A stretch of 64,000 bases of DNA from Tetrahymena thermophila SB210. Lineage: Eukaryota > Ciliophora > Oligohymenophorea > Hymenostomatida > Tetrahymenidae. The DNA is taken from assembly GCF_000189635.1 (NCBI RefSeq), contig NW_002476567.1:806001-870000 (forward strand), written 5' to 3'. Each line of letters starts with the position of its first letter. Position 1 is the stretch's first letter. Below are positions 12,580-24,205 of this stretch, piece after piece. Under the pieces are notes generated by a model that worked only from the letters and a program-made list of their open reading frames with translations, was not told the DNA's origin and did no database searches. The position numbers were made by a program, and so were the translations under genes.

Positions 12580-13485
12580 TCACTTCTTAACTAACTTTGC
12601 AACCTCATTTCTGTGCTTTACTTGCAAAAAGTCAATAATACTTTTTTCAAGCTTTGCAAAACATGTTTCAAGTTACTTCTAAAGCTTTTATGAATTTTAG
12701 CTTTTATTCTCCTTAAAAATATTTTAAAATTTTTTTTATGTTTGTTTGACTTCATAAATTGAAAAGCTTGTTTAAATTTAAAATAATTAGTATGCTAATG
12801 CTTCCATACAGGGATAAATAATATCTATTTCAGGTAGTTTCTCTACTATTCTCTTAATAACTACATCAAAAATCTTTTCGTTTTTCTCAAGAATATTAAC
12901 TAGATGTTCCTCTAATAAGCACAAAAAAGAAAGAAAATCTTGCTTAAGAAGTTCAGAATCTTCTACTTCTTTTTAGTAAATCTACAATTGCTTGTTATTG
13001 ACTACCTCCTTATATTCATCAATAAAATTCTAATTCTAAATCAACATACTTTAGTTAATCTATTGTAAATTCTTGTTAAAGATCTCTTCACTCACTCCGA
13101 GATACTCGCGAAGCTAATTCAGAGCTTCTAACTACTTTTATACTCTAAAATTCTCCAATTCTAGTAAAATATCAGCATATTCCAAATATTCTTTTTGCTT
13201 TAATAACTGCAGAGCTTTTTTAATAAATTTTTTTTCTTATATCTTGATTGTATCTGCAACTATTTCTTGAGATTCTGATACAATTTATAAAAGGGGCTTT
13301 TTACCTATAAAATTTGCCTATTTAAATGCTTCTTCATCTATTTCAATTAATGAGGCAATCTTTTCTATTTTTATTGTTTCTTTCACATTTTGATACAAAA
13401 AATATGACCCAAATAGAGCTAATCCAGATCCTATAGCTGCAGCTACCGCTGTTTTAGATAATATAATGTCTTTTAAAGTCTCCAT
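12580..13485 (-). CDS. Uncharacterised N-terminally membrane-anchored helical protein
   Basis: An uninterrupted frame of 301 aa from METLKDIILSK to EVAKLVKK, stop TGA. Residues about 12-32 form one hydrophobic segment (AVAAAIGSGLALFGSYFLY). The remainder is almost entirely charged and Gln-rich with heptad-like spacing of Leu/Ile, suggesting long helices or coiled coil facing the cytosol or a compartment lumen. No enzymatic motif or known domain was recognised. Only 187 bp separate its start from the end of the next minus-strand gene, so its promoter must be compact or overlap that gene's 3' UTR. Twenty-odd in-frame TAA/TAG codons act as Gln, which, with the clean TGA end, supports a real gene. 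Confidence 0.75.
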
Positions 13486-13672
13486 CGAAGCTATTTGTCA
13501 GAATATATCTTAAAATAGAAAATTTGTAGAAATAAATTGTTAAATTAATTATTTTAGAAAACAAACAAGTAGATATCAAGATTTGTCTTTAATAGTATTA
13601 ATTAAATTTTATAAACAAAAACTAACAAGAATGATGATTGTATTTGCAAATCAATCTATAAAAATAATTTGA

Positions 13673-16613
13673 TCACAAAAAGTTAGTGTTAATATTTTAA
13701 ATATTTCTGAATTTTTGCATGTTTATTATTTAAGAATTAAGCTACTTTTCTCTTGAGGAAGAGATTGGTTGAGTTTAACAGCTTTGAATTTTGTTTAGCT
13801 CTATATTAATGTTTTAAAGCTGTTTACTCTAATTTGCATATTCCTAGTAATTTATTTAGTCTTAAAAGCTACTGCAAATTTACTCACTTGTGTATGATTA
13901 ACATATTTCTTATGGGCTTTCCATATTATTTTAATTTTCAGTTGAGTTTTAATTATTGATAATTCTTAAGTGTTATTGATTAATTATTGAATCAGATTAA
14001 TTTTTGTATTACTTAATAATAGAGCTTAATTGCATCAACGATTATTTTTCCTATGTACTTGTTAATACTTCGTTTAAATCTCTTGTCAATTTTTTGGATA
14101 ATTACTGTTTCTATAGAATATTTTTATATTCTCTCATTGATTCTTTACAAGTAATTGGATTTGAATGTTCATAAAATTTTTTGAAAAAGCCTTTCATCAA
14201 AGCATCGTTATATGTTAAATCTTCTTTATCATTGACAGAAGTATTATGGTCAGAGCAAAATATTTTTAAAAAAATTCTATTTGGTAGAATAAAAGTAACT
14301 AAGCATATAGCTATCCCATAAAAAATAAACGGTTATTTAGACTAAAATCCAACAATCTAAGTCCAAAACCAATAAGAAAGTATTTAAAGAAGAGGTATGA
14401 TTTTAATAAATTAGTATAATTCACCATTAATATCTGCAGAAATGGTACTTGAAATTGTGTATCTTTTTACAATGTGGTATTTATCAACCCAATATTATAA
14501 ATATAAAGCAAAAAAACCTACAACGTACAAGGATGGCATTAGAGGTCCATAAAATGTTATACTAAATAGAAAGTAGAGTGTATTTGCATATTTATATGAA
14601 ATATCAAATTAATATCCTTATAGTCTATCGATTATTTTATTTATCAAGAGCTTCTCTTCAACTGTATTTTTTTATGCCTTTTTTCCATAGGGTAAGCAAA
14701 GATATCTTTCAAGGTATTTATAAAAATTAAGTATAAAATCAGTAAGAGGAGTAAATACAGCAATACATGCATGGGTTATCATGACATCTGCCAAAATTCC
14801 AGAACTCATCCAAATTTGATCTCTATACTTTGTTAAATAAATTATAACATAGATAGCTGCTGTGTTAAAAAGCTGTATTAAAAAGAGATTGTTTCCTTTA
14901 GATATACTGAGATGAGTTTTTGTTTAGTGATACTCTTTTTTTGAGAGATAAGTCACAACATGCTTATTAATCAGATTAATAATATAAATGATGACACTGC
15001 TTAAAAAATTTAGCCCCATAAGAGCATAGCTATTATTTTTATATTCTTAAAAGTCAGCGCTAGATTTTATCTGCTTCTTTAAATCGTTTACATAAAATAG
15101 ACATCCAAGAGCAATTCCAATAAGTAATATATTTACTAACAAAGTCACACAGCGCATTAACCGTTTTTTATAGGGGTGCCTCATACCATAAGAAATATTT
15201 TCCCAATAAACATCATCAGGAGCAGGAGCTTTTTTAGCCTATTAAATATAAAAAATGAAAAATAAAAATGATGAAAGTAATTTTTGGAATTTAAATCAAA
15301 TTAAAATGATGAGCAACTTATTAACTAATAAATTTAACTACAAAAAATGATTTCTATAAAATTATTTATTGATTTTTTATGATAATCTTAAAATAAATTT
15401 AAATATTATCTTGAAATTAAAATTATTGAATTTTTGAACTCTAAAAACATATGTTTTATATGTTTCGTATCTATTGTTAATTTCAAATCAATTAGAAATA
15501 TTTCTTATTTTTAAAATAATTTATTACCCTTATTAACTTATTCCTGAATATTAAATATTTTTTTGAAGGTCTTTCAAAGTAAATTCGTAAATTAGCCCAT
15601 AGCGTTTGTAGAATATTTCTTTGATGATCTGATATAAACTAGTTAAGCTCTCTTATTGAAGAAAATGTAACAAAACAAGACTTTGAGCAGTATTATCTCC
15701 TGTTTTCTCCATGTAAAATATAATTCTTTATATTTTAGTCACCATTTTAAAAATCCTCTAAATCATAAGCAATATTTACAGCAATTACTTATAATTTTTG
15801 TTCATTCAAAGATTTTTAGATTGCAAGCGTTACTTCATTTTTAGTATATCCAACTCTAGATACATCATCATAATTTTTATCCTAATTATAGGTATTAGTG
15901 CATTCTACTTGGAATTAATTTACTTTATTAGTACCAAAATTTACTACTGATTTTGTTTCATATCTTTTTATATCTGGGTATTTATTTTTATCTTTGAAAC
16001 CTGCTGGCATATTATATAGCTAAGCAGTATAATCTTCAGGACTTCTATTTAAATATTCAACTTCACTTTTTAATGTTTCCATTTGCCTATAAAATATTTT
16101 AATGACAAAAAACATTACAATAGCAAGTGAAAACTATATTATAGAGTATTAATCTATTTATTATTCTTTATTTTTAATATTAACCATTGAAAAATTAGAG
16201 TAAAAATCTTTATAGCAACTAGAAGTTTAAGCTTAATTTGAGTTATCCTAGCAGTAATTTCCCTAATAGTTGTAGTAAATCATGTAAATTGAAAACAGAC
16301 CACTCATTATTAACATATTTCTAGCTGTTTTTACAAATTAAAAATATAATGGAACTCCAGAGCCCAAAAAAGCAAGTTCTTTTAAAGAACAAAATAATGA
16401 AATTCTTGAGTTTTTATATGATCTTTAGCAGCAAGCACAATACTGAGGATTTTTAGATTCAAGAGCAACTCTGTTAGCTCTTACATGTAATCTACATTGA
16501 TTTATTAGCTTTTCATCAACAGTAATATAACTTACTTAAGCTTGAGTTTACTGAGGCAAATTTATTTGCTAGTTTTAACTTTTTTCAATATCTTGATTAT
16601 TTTATTAACTCAT
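13673..16613 (-). CDS. OSCA/TMEM63 (CSC1-like) cation channel homologue
   Basis: Two exons, 16613-15528 and 15238-13673, both multiples of three, give 883 aa. The family forms hyperosmolality- or stretch-gated cation channels in membranes. Features in order: a Cys-rich stretch before GSGVPLYFQFVKTARNMLI, two N-terminal membrane segments, a large cytosolic region with the family-like CFVTFSSIRELNQFI, then APAPDDVYWENISYG. That last motif typically precedes the seven-helix RSN1_7TM core, and hydrophobic segments such as LLVNILLLIGIALGCLFYV follow. The C-terminal about 150 residues are a soluble Gln/Asn-rich tail. The intron is at phase 0, donor GTAATA. Assignment rests on layout and motifs, not on an alignment; TMEM16-like membrane proteins are the main alternative. 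Confidence 0.68.
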
Positions 16614-17399
16614 TTTAATTTAGAAAATAAAATAAATTCAAATTAATTTTTTCTCTTTTTTAGAGCTTTGTTTTTTGTTTTGTTAGAATTGATAAATAAT
16701 AAAAAAATACTCTAGATAATATCTATAAATTTTCACTAATACTATTCATACTTTATTTAAATAAAATACTTTTCATGTTGAATTTTGTATAAATTTACAA
16801 ATTTAAAATAACCCATCACTTTTTATTAAGAAAAAGAGCATAAAAACTTTGAAGATATTTCAGTAAATTTTTTGTAGTTTTTAAAAAATTAATTTTAAAA
16901 TGTAAATAAACAAATTAATTTTTGAATAAATTTAAATTTAAAATAATTTTTAAAAAATAATTTAGAAAGTTTATTATGAAAATTATTAAAACCTAATATT
17001 AATTAAAATCATGTATTTCTTTGGTATTTATTTACATTATGCTAGGAGAGAAACTAGTTACAACGCATTCCTGAATTAAAAAGTGTAAATTTTTTAAAAT
17101 TATGGTTATTTAATGTATTTTGCGAAATATTTATGAGTTATTAATTTGTGATTTTGAATTGACTAACTCAAATCAATGGACATCTCTGTTAAAATATTTA
17201 ATTAATTAAAAATGTATGATTATAAAAATTAGAAAATGAAATGTTAAAGAAGTGATGAATATCTTGATTATTAATAAAAGAGATAAATTTCATTCATTTT
17301 TGTTGGCTTTTACTTATAATTTATCTAATTAAATCAAATTAGTATCCTTAATAGTAAATATTAACTAGAAAAAACATTAAAAAAATCTATTTGTTTTTA
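16614..17399. other. AT-rich spacer between divergent genes
   Basis: The spacer separates the channel gene (-) from the coiled-coil gene (+). It is A+T-rich with no coding frame. A short CTAG...CTAG inverted repeat occurs near 17042-17057, too short to interpret. Confidence 0.55.
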
Positions 17400-20063
17400 A
17401 TGTCTTTAGATTTTGATAATTGGGTTTATGAAGGGCCTCAGTGGGACAATGTGCCTAACGTAGTACCCTTCATGTTTAAAAATAGTGAAAAGATCCTTAG
17501 AAACGTTACATAGTGGATCAAGCAATATAAATTAGACCAAAAATTTGATTGTGTTTAGAAATAAATTGATCAGAGCAATTAAAAAATTAAAGAAATGGAT
17601 TCAGATTTTAAAGATTTGTTGAAGATTATGGAATAAAAAACAAGCCAATAATTCTAGGAAGTAAATAAAAAACTATAGCAGCAAGAAGATACTATCAAAA
17701 GCTTAGAGCAAAGACTTAAGATGAGAGATTTTTAAGTAGAATAAGAGATTTAAATAAAAGATGAATATAATTAATTAAATAAGGTGTATTGTAAATATTT
17801 TAGTCGAAGTAAGCAAAGCCAGGCTTCTAATTAAAAGATTGAAGATGTATAAAAAAAAGATCAAAGAAAAAGCTCGATTGCAAAAGATACTCCAATTAAT
17901 AGTAAACGAAGTAGTGTTGTTAGCAGCTAAAAAGAAATAGCTGTTTCTGAAAAAAATAGCAACTGTAAAGATTCAGTTGAAATAAATTAGTAAATTGAGG
18001 ACGAAAATTATTAATTTGAAAATCAATTTATTATTTGGAAAATGATTAATGCTGCCTTAAATGAGAGCCACTTTAATACTGAATTACATAATATCAAAGA
18101 AATCATAGAGGTTCATTAATAACAACTTAAAACAGAAATAGATTCTACAAAAGTATAGCTTAGCACTAATAATAATCTAATTTCTTAGGTTGATGTAACT
18201 ATACAAGAAGTATAAAAGATGAACGAAAACAAATTTGACAAAATATTTTCTTACAATCTTGATAAATTTGGGGAATAGCTTGAAAGAGGACTGCAAGACA
18301 TAGAATTCTTACAGTAATCAAAATTGCTAATTGAAACTCTTGATTCTAAATACGATGAAAAGTGTAATACACTCCATACTGAAATCACTCAAACTAATAG
18401 AAAAATCGAAGAGTTAAAACCACCTATTGAAGCATAATTTCTAGAAATAAAAAAGGCTATGGATGAAGCATAAAAAGGGAATGAGGTTGTTAAGACTTAA
18501 TTAAGTTTTAAAATTAATGAGATTAATAAATAGCTCAATGATAAAATAACAACAAATATAGAAGATGTGATTGTTAAAATTGATAACTGTTAAAAAGAAT
18601 GCAATTCATAAATAGAGCAGTAAAATAATAACATAAAAACTAATACAGCTAATGTTAGTAAAAATGTATCTACATTTAGGAATGATATTATTGCTGATTT
18701 GGAAAAATTAGAAAATGGACTAGCTGATATTTTTCCGAGAATTAAAGAATTCCAAACAATTGTTTTAGAAATATAGAAACAATTGATTGATATTGCTGAA
18801 ATGGAGCATATAAAATTCAATGAAAATTTACAGTAAAAAATGAGTGTGTTTATTACAAATATTTGGAAAAAAGCAGATAAAACTGAAGTGGCCCTTGAAA
18901 AGTTAATTGATAGTTTCCTAGACTACAATTAATATTAAATGTCTTTGATGAATATAGAATTCTTGTAATTAAGCTAAAATTAGTAATTGTCTCCTAAAGG
19001 TGGTATTGATAGAGTCAATAGCTAAACTCTAGGTAACATTGATAATCTCTCAAACCTCAAAAAAGAATAATAGAAAAATTAAAGCATGGACGAAGGAGAA
19101 GAATTCAATGATGATCTTGAAGAAAATTCCAACAGCAATTACCCTTTAATACGTTTAAAATCCCTAAACCAATCAAATAATAAAAATTTCCAAACATAAG
19201 AAAGCTAAATTTAAGAATCTCCTATTCAGCCAAAAAGGCCTTACCTGAGATTAGAAAAAGATCAAATAAAGTTAAAAAAAATATAGTACACAAATGCTTG
19301 TAAAGAACATAACATATCATTTACAAAAGCACTTGATCTAGACTCATAAATTAATGGAGTTAGGTAGAGTCATTCGTCCCAGAAAGCTAAAAGAGCTTTA
19401 GTGTCATAAGGACAAACTTCATCTGTAAATAATAACTTGATTTCTAATAAAGGTTCAGCAATAATTCAGTAGAGCCATGAAAAAATAAATAAGAATCCAA
19501 TAAATGAATACTCTTAACTATAACCGATTTATTTACAAAATAAAAAGATAGATTCTTCGCACATCATAAAGCCAACATTTAATAGATTCTATGAAAATAG
19601 AGATCAAGCAAATTCATCTCAGCATTCTGAAAACCAAGAATTAATACTTAATTAATTCAATAGGATAGGCTCTTCTCAAAACAGAAAACGTGCAACAAGC
19701 TAAAATAGGACTAAAATAGCTAGCAATAGTTTTATTGTCTTTAATTCTAACGCTACCTAACTAAATGATTCTCATCACTTTGAAATCGCCAGTGGTTAAA
19801 ATACTAATGTTCACAATACAAATTAATAAAATTTAGGATCTACAAACTTAGAGCCTTTGATTGATTACTAATAAAGTCCAGTAATAAATCCTGTGAATAG
19901 ATTCTAAAATTCCAAAAGGAAAGAACACGAAATAAATCTATAAAAAAATCTACTTGATATTAAGTTGAGAATACTTAAAAAAGTGAAATAAAACACTGAG
20001 CAAGAATAATATTTTACTGATAATCATTTTTCCAACAACTAATCTATTCCATCTTAAAAATGA
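17400..20063 (+). CDS. Large coiled-coil protein with conserved-looking N-terminus
   Basis: One uninterrupted frame of 888 codons (887 aa) with TGA stop. The first about 45 residues, including WVYEGPQWDNVPNVVPF and KILRNVTQWIKQY, are compact and aromatic-rich and look like a folded domain. Residues about 50-140 and 220-510 are long amphipathic helices full of Lys, Glu and Gln, typical of coiled coil. After about residue 520 the protein is low-complexity, rich in Gln, Ser and Asn. No catalytic motif is visible. A structural role, for example in cytoskeleton, basal body or cilium, is plausible but is inference from architecture. I did not recognise a named family. Confidence 0.8.
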
Positions 20064-20943
20064 ATTTTATTTTCATACTTTAATTATATATATTAAAAAA
20101 ATCGTAAGTAAATATTTTAAATATTTTTTTATGAACTATTTCAATAAAACACTAAATAAGTAAATATTATTATGCTATATAATTGATTGGATTTATAATA
20201 TAGATAATGTAATTTAGAATATTTTTCAATTAAAAATTTTTAGTGTTAAAAGTGTACTATTTTTGTTTTGTAGAAAGTTAAAATAAAAATTTCAGCAATA
20301 TATTTTATTAACTTTTAAAAAAATACAGTTTATTAATTATATATAAAAAAGTATAGATGATAGTAAATTAATTATAAATAGATAGTGAGAAGCTTAATAA
20401 TTATTTAGAGAGTGAATGAGTTAAATAATCAATAATTTTATTTAATTTCTTATTAAGTAGAAAAAATATTTATTTATTTATATTTCCTTGAATATGTTTA
20501 TGTCTATCTAGGTTACTTTCTTTGATTTTTATTTAATATGAGTTATTTATTTCTTATAAATAAATTTTCAAAATTTAAATAAAATATTGACAGAAGGAAG
20601 AGTTATTTTTGGTTAAAAAGAATTTGTTAGTTTGCCTAAATCATTTTTTACAACCAATAATAATTATTTTTTTCTTCTTAGAATGTATTTTTATTAAGCT
20701 AATATTTATTTTTCTTGTGTTTTCTTACTTTCATGAATTTTAAATTAGATATAAAATGCATTTTTTGTTTCTTTTTTTGTTTGTTTGTTTGCTTGCTTGC
20801 TTGCTTGATTGATTTTTAATTAGTTAGTTATTTAATTATAAATTTTACATGTTTTATTGTTTTTAGTGATTTAATAATTATCAAATTAAAATTATATTCA
20901 TTTTTGAATTGGTTGATAAAATTAAGAAGAAATGATTGCTTTA
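20064..20943. other. AT-rich spacer between convergent genes
   Basis: It holds 3' ends of the coiled-coil gene (+) and RING gene (-). There is a TTTG/CTTG/ATTG repeat at 20778-20814 and otherwise nothing I can support. Confidence 0.6.
20778..20814. repeat. TTTG-CTTG-ATTG simple repeat
   Basis: Three related tetranucleotide repeats follow one another directly, similar in kind to the cluster at 3191-3254. Confidence 0.8.
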
Positions 20944-22327
20944 TCAATTTCTGCGGTTTTGATTTTAATTATTTCTTTATTATTTTCTGCGTTCATAATC
21001 CTAATTATCAGTTGGTAGTTCGTAACGGCAAGTAGGACAAGAGTTGTGCATCTTAAGCCAAGTGACTAAACAGCTGCTATGATACATATGATTGCATGGC
21101 ATTTTAACTAATTGTTCTCCTTCTGTAAATTCTTCCTTGCAGACACTACATTCACATAGGGTTTCTTCTTTTACTTATTCTGTTGAGAAAGTAACAGTTG
21201 GTAAATTAGAAATGGAATTTTCAGAAGCAGGTGGAGTACCATAAACATTTGGGTCATTACGCATCAAGAAGTCAATTATATTATCAAAGTTGTTGTCATT
21301 CATTCCAAATAGGCCTGTACGTTGAGATGTTACAGGGAATAAATTTGAAATGAGGTTATTAATTCCGAAGAATGGATTTTCAAGCTAAGTAGACTAAATT
21401 GAAATAGAATAAGATAGTGTAGGTTAACCTTGACCTTGACCTTAGCGATTGATATTTGTACGAATAGCTTTATATATATAAAAAAAGATTAATTATTTTT
21501 AAAACTATTTTAATTTAATCAATATATTCTAACATTAAAATTGTTTGGGCGTATTTATATCAATCTATCTATTTCCATAATCTTTAGTAATTTTAATGCT
21601 ACTAAATTAAGAAAACAGGTGAAAAAAATTTAATTCTATTAAATTAAATGCCAAGTAATAATTCAATCTTGCAAATGAAATTTGTTAACTTCAAGTGCTA
21701 TTATGTATTTTATTAATCAAGAATGTGTTTTATAAACTTCATATAAAAACTATCTTTGTCTTGCTGAGTAAAAATAATTTTTGCAGCAAATAGCCGCAAT
21801 TTTTAGATTTTGTTTTAATAGAATCCAAATTATTTTGCCAAGCATAGTTTAGTCTAATTAATATTTAATCTTAGCTAGTAATGTAAAATTTTGGCATTAT
21901 TAATTTTCGTTTATGCATTGATATATTTCTGAAAAATAATATGATGCTAGATAAATGTAGAAATTATTCTCAATAAATAAATTGATAAATTACTTGATGC
22001 ACTTCCCATGCGATTATTTTATTAGGGATACTAAACATTTTGAAGGTTGTTTTATTAAGAATTCTAAACATTTCTTTGGAATTGTTATTAGTTATTAGTT
22101 TGATTCTACTCTTCACCAAAAGGAACAAACTATCTTGGATCGTCTATTTACTCAATTTGAGGTTCTATTTCTTCACAAAAATCATTCTTACATTTAACAC
22201 ATTCGAATGATGTTGAATTTGCAGTTTAAAATTCAAATTTGCATGTGTGACACCACATTTTTCTAGCAATTTAGTTATCAATGTTTTATTGCAACTAGTT
22301 ATTATTGTGATTGTCTAAAGTGTCCAT
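20944..22327 (-). CDS. RNF115/RNF126-type RING-H2 E3 ubiquitin ligase
   Basis: Two exons, 22327-21994 and 21467-20944, total 858 nt and 285 aa. The N-terminus carries a zinc ribbon, C26-H-T-C29 and C43-V-K-C46, the BCA2-type ubiquitin-binding finger of RNF115/126. The middle is Gln/Asn-rich, with hydrophobic [10 protein letters not shown] and [12 protein letters not shown]. Near the C-terminus is a perfect RING-H2: CSVC, 14 residues, C-N-H, H, C, 10 residues, CPTC. This domain recruits E2 enzymes. The order zinc ribbon, linker, RING-H2 is that of RNF115/126, which ubiquitinate mislocalised or endocytic cargo in animals; substrates here are unknown. After the RING there is a short Arg/Asn/Gln-rich tail. 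The intron begins GTAATT and its phase agrees. Confidence 0.9.
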
Positions 22328-23288
22328 TTTTTCGCTTTGCTTGTGCTTTTTTCTTTACTTTATAATGTGATTTTTTGAAGATTATTTTCTTTGAAGCTAA
22401 TTTCAATTTCTTAACAAATAAATTATTTAATTTAATTTTTTTTTCATTAATCAAAAATCATTCATAAATTTCATTCAAAAAAATTCTTTTTTAAACAAAA
22501 AGCAATATTCTGAGTTCCAATCCAAGACTCGACAAAGAATGATTTGAATTAGTTTATTTTTCTAAGTTCTTTTTAATTTTCTTCATGCTTTGATACTTGT
22601 TTATTGGTTTTTAAATTAAAAAAATATTTTAAAAATAAAAGAATTTGAAAAAAAACAATTTGTGAAAAATTGAGGAAAAAAGATTGAATAAAAATGTTAT
22701 AATTTAGATAAAAATAAAAATTTTGCTAGACATTTATTTTTATAATAGATGCTTGAAATAAGCAGTAAATATATTTTAGGTTTTCATTTATTTTATAATT
22801 AATTTTATTATGCTAGATTTACTATTTTTAGAAATTTCTTTTTTAGATTAAATGTTCTTAAAATTTTAAATAAGGAAGTAAAGATAAAAAATATTTTAAA
22901 TAGAAAAATAATTAAAAATTTTTTAGACACAAAAAGGTAAATTGAAGAATTAAAAAAAACAATTAATTTGGTTTTATATTTATAAACAAAACATTTTATT
23001 TTTTTTTTAAAGTTAATGATAAACAAATTTAAAACTGATTATTATATGTAACTATTTTATTGAAAAGTAGTTTTTGAAAAAAAATAAAAATAGCAATTGG
23101 AAAATACTTTATAATTAATAGCTGCAGCTGCATTTATTCTTTTTGTTTATTTATAGTTATTTGATATTATTAGTTAAAAATTATATAAAAAGCGAAATAG
23201 GCATATTAGCATACTAAATTATAAAGGTTTTTGATTAAAAATAACTCAAAAAGTATAAAGAATAATCAAATTAATTAGGTAATAAACA
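22328..23288. other. AT-rich spacer between divergent genes
   Basis: The region separates the RING gene (-) from the Cys-rich gene (+). A short Lys/Phe-rich minus-strand frame near 22.8-23.0 kb is compositional noise. A palindromic AGCTGCAGCT occurs near 23122. Nothing else stands out. Confidence 0.55.
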
Positions 23289-23743
23289 ATGGCTGAACAA
23301 TAAACTTGCTATTAATCTTGTAACAACAAATTTAATGCATGGGATCCTAAGAGAATTTTTTGCAAGAAAGGATGTGACTCTGATGAAGACAATTTGTAAA
23401 ACATTAAATCATTTTCAATTAAATATAATTTAATAATTTAAAGACAAAAGTGTAAAGCAGAAACGTGTTCATCACTTTGTATCAGAAGCGAACTAGGAGA
23501 CGATAATTCTAAGCTTGGAAGTAAATAAGTTCAACGCATTATTAAAAAATAATGAGTATTTTTATTTTGAATTTAAAAAATAGAATGGAGTTCATTTTTT
23601 TCTAGAGCACCTTCTGACCCTAAAGATTGTCTAAGTGCATGCATTATTGGTAATTAAAATTTAAAGAGATACAAAAAAGTCATAACTTTATTGATATGAT
23701 TAGGATGTAACAATAAAACAGACTTCGATGATGACGATGATTG
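23289..23743 (+). CDS. Small cysteine-rich protein with repeated CX3C motifs
   Basis: Four small exons: 23289-23395, 23444-23520, 23584-23649 and 23703-23743, totalling 291 nt and 96 aa. Every junction is GT/AG and in phase. Ten cysteines fall in the patterns CYQSC, CKKGC, CKAETCSSLC and CLSACIIGC, mostly spaced by three residues. The protein has no signal peptide and ends in an acidic DFDDDDD tail. CX3C pairs occur in small Tim chaperones and other mitochondrial intermembrane-space or metal-binding proteins. The extra cysteines and the lack of typical helical spacing make that only a possibility. The splitting of a 96-aa protein over four exons with conserved phase argues strongly for a real gene. 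No named family was recognised. Confidence 0.8.
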
Positions 23744-24205
23744 AAAGAAAAATAAAATTATAATTTAGAATTGGATTTGTGTTTGTAATTAAGTGTATGT
23801 ATTAACTAGCTTTTTTAAATAAATTTTCTAAGAATGAAATTTCAAATATCAAAATGATCTTTTTATTTATATGCAATAAATAATATTAACTGCAATTAAT
23901 TTAATTTGTAATAATCGCAATTGTTTGTTAAGATAATTCCAAAATACATTCTTAAATGAGTTAAATGATATTGCATAAGTTTTATTGAGTGATAAATTTA
24001 ATTTAAAAAATAAATTAAAAATGCAACAAATATTTTTTTTTTTAAAATATCTAAAATAAATTTAATTTATTTTGAACTCCAAAAAGAAATTTAAAGAAAA
24101 ACTTCTACCAAAGTTAGTAGAATGAACCCTTAATCAAAAAATAAAAACTACAAAACGAAAATTATAGATTTTAATATTAAACAAACTAATTAATTATTTG
24201 AAAAA
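23744..24205. other. AT-rich spacer between convergent genes
   Basis: The 3' ends of the Cys-rich gene (+) and SAXO-like gene (-) meet here. No other feature is seen. Confidence 0.6.

Noticed and set aside
22808-23026. Minus-strand Lys/Phe-rich frame
   Set aside because: It consists of AAA and TTT codons from spacer homopolymers and has no protein-like features.
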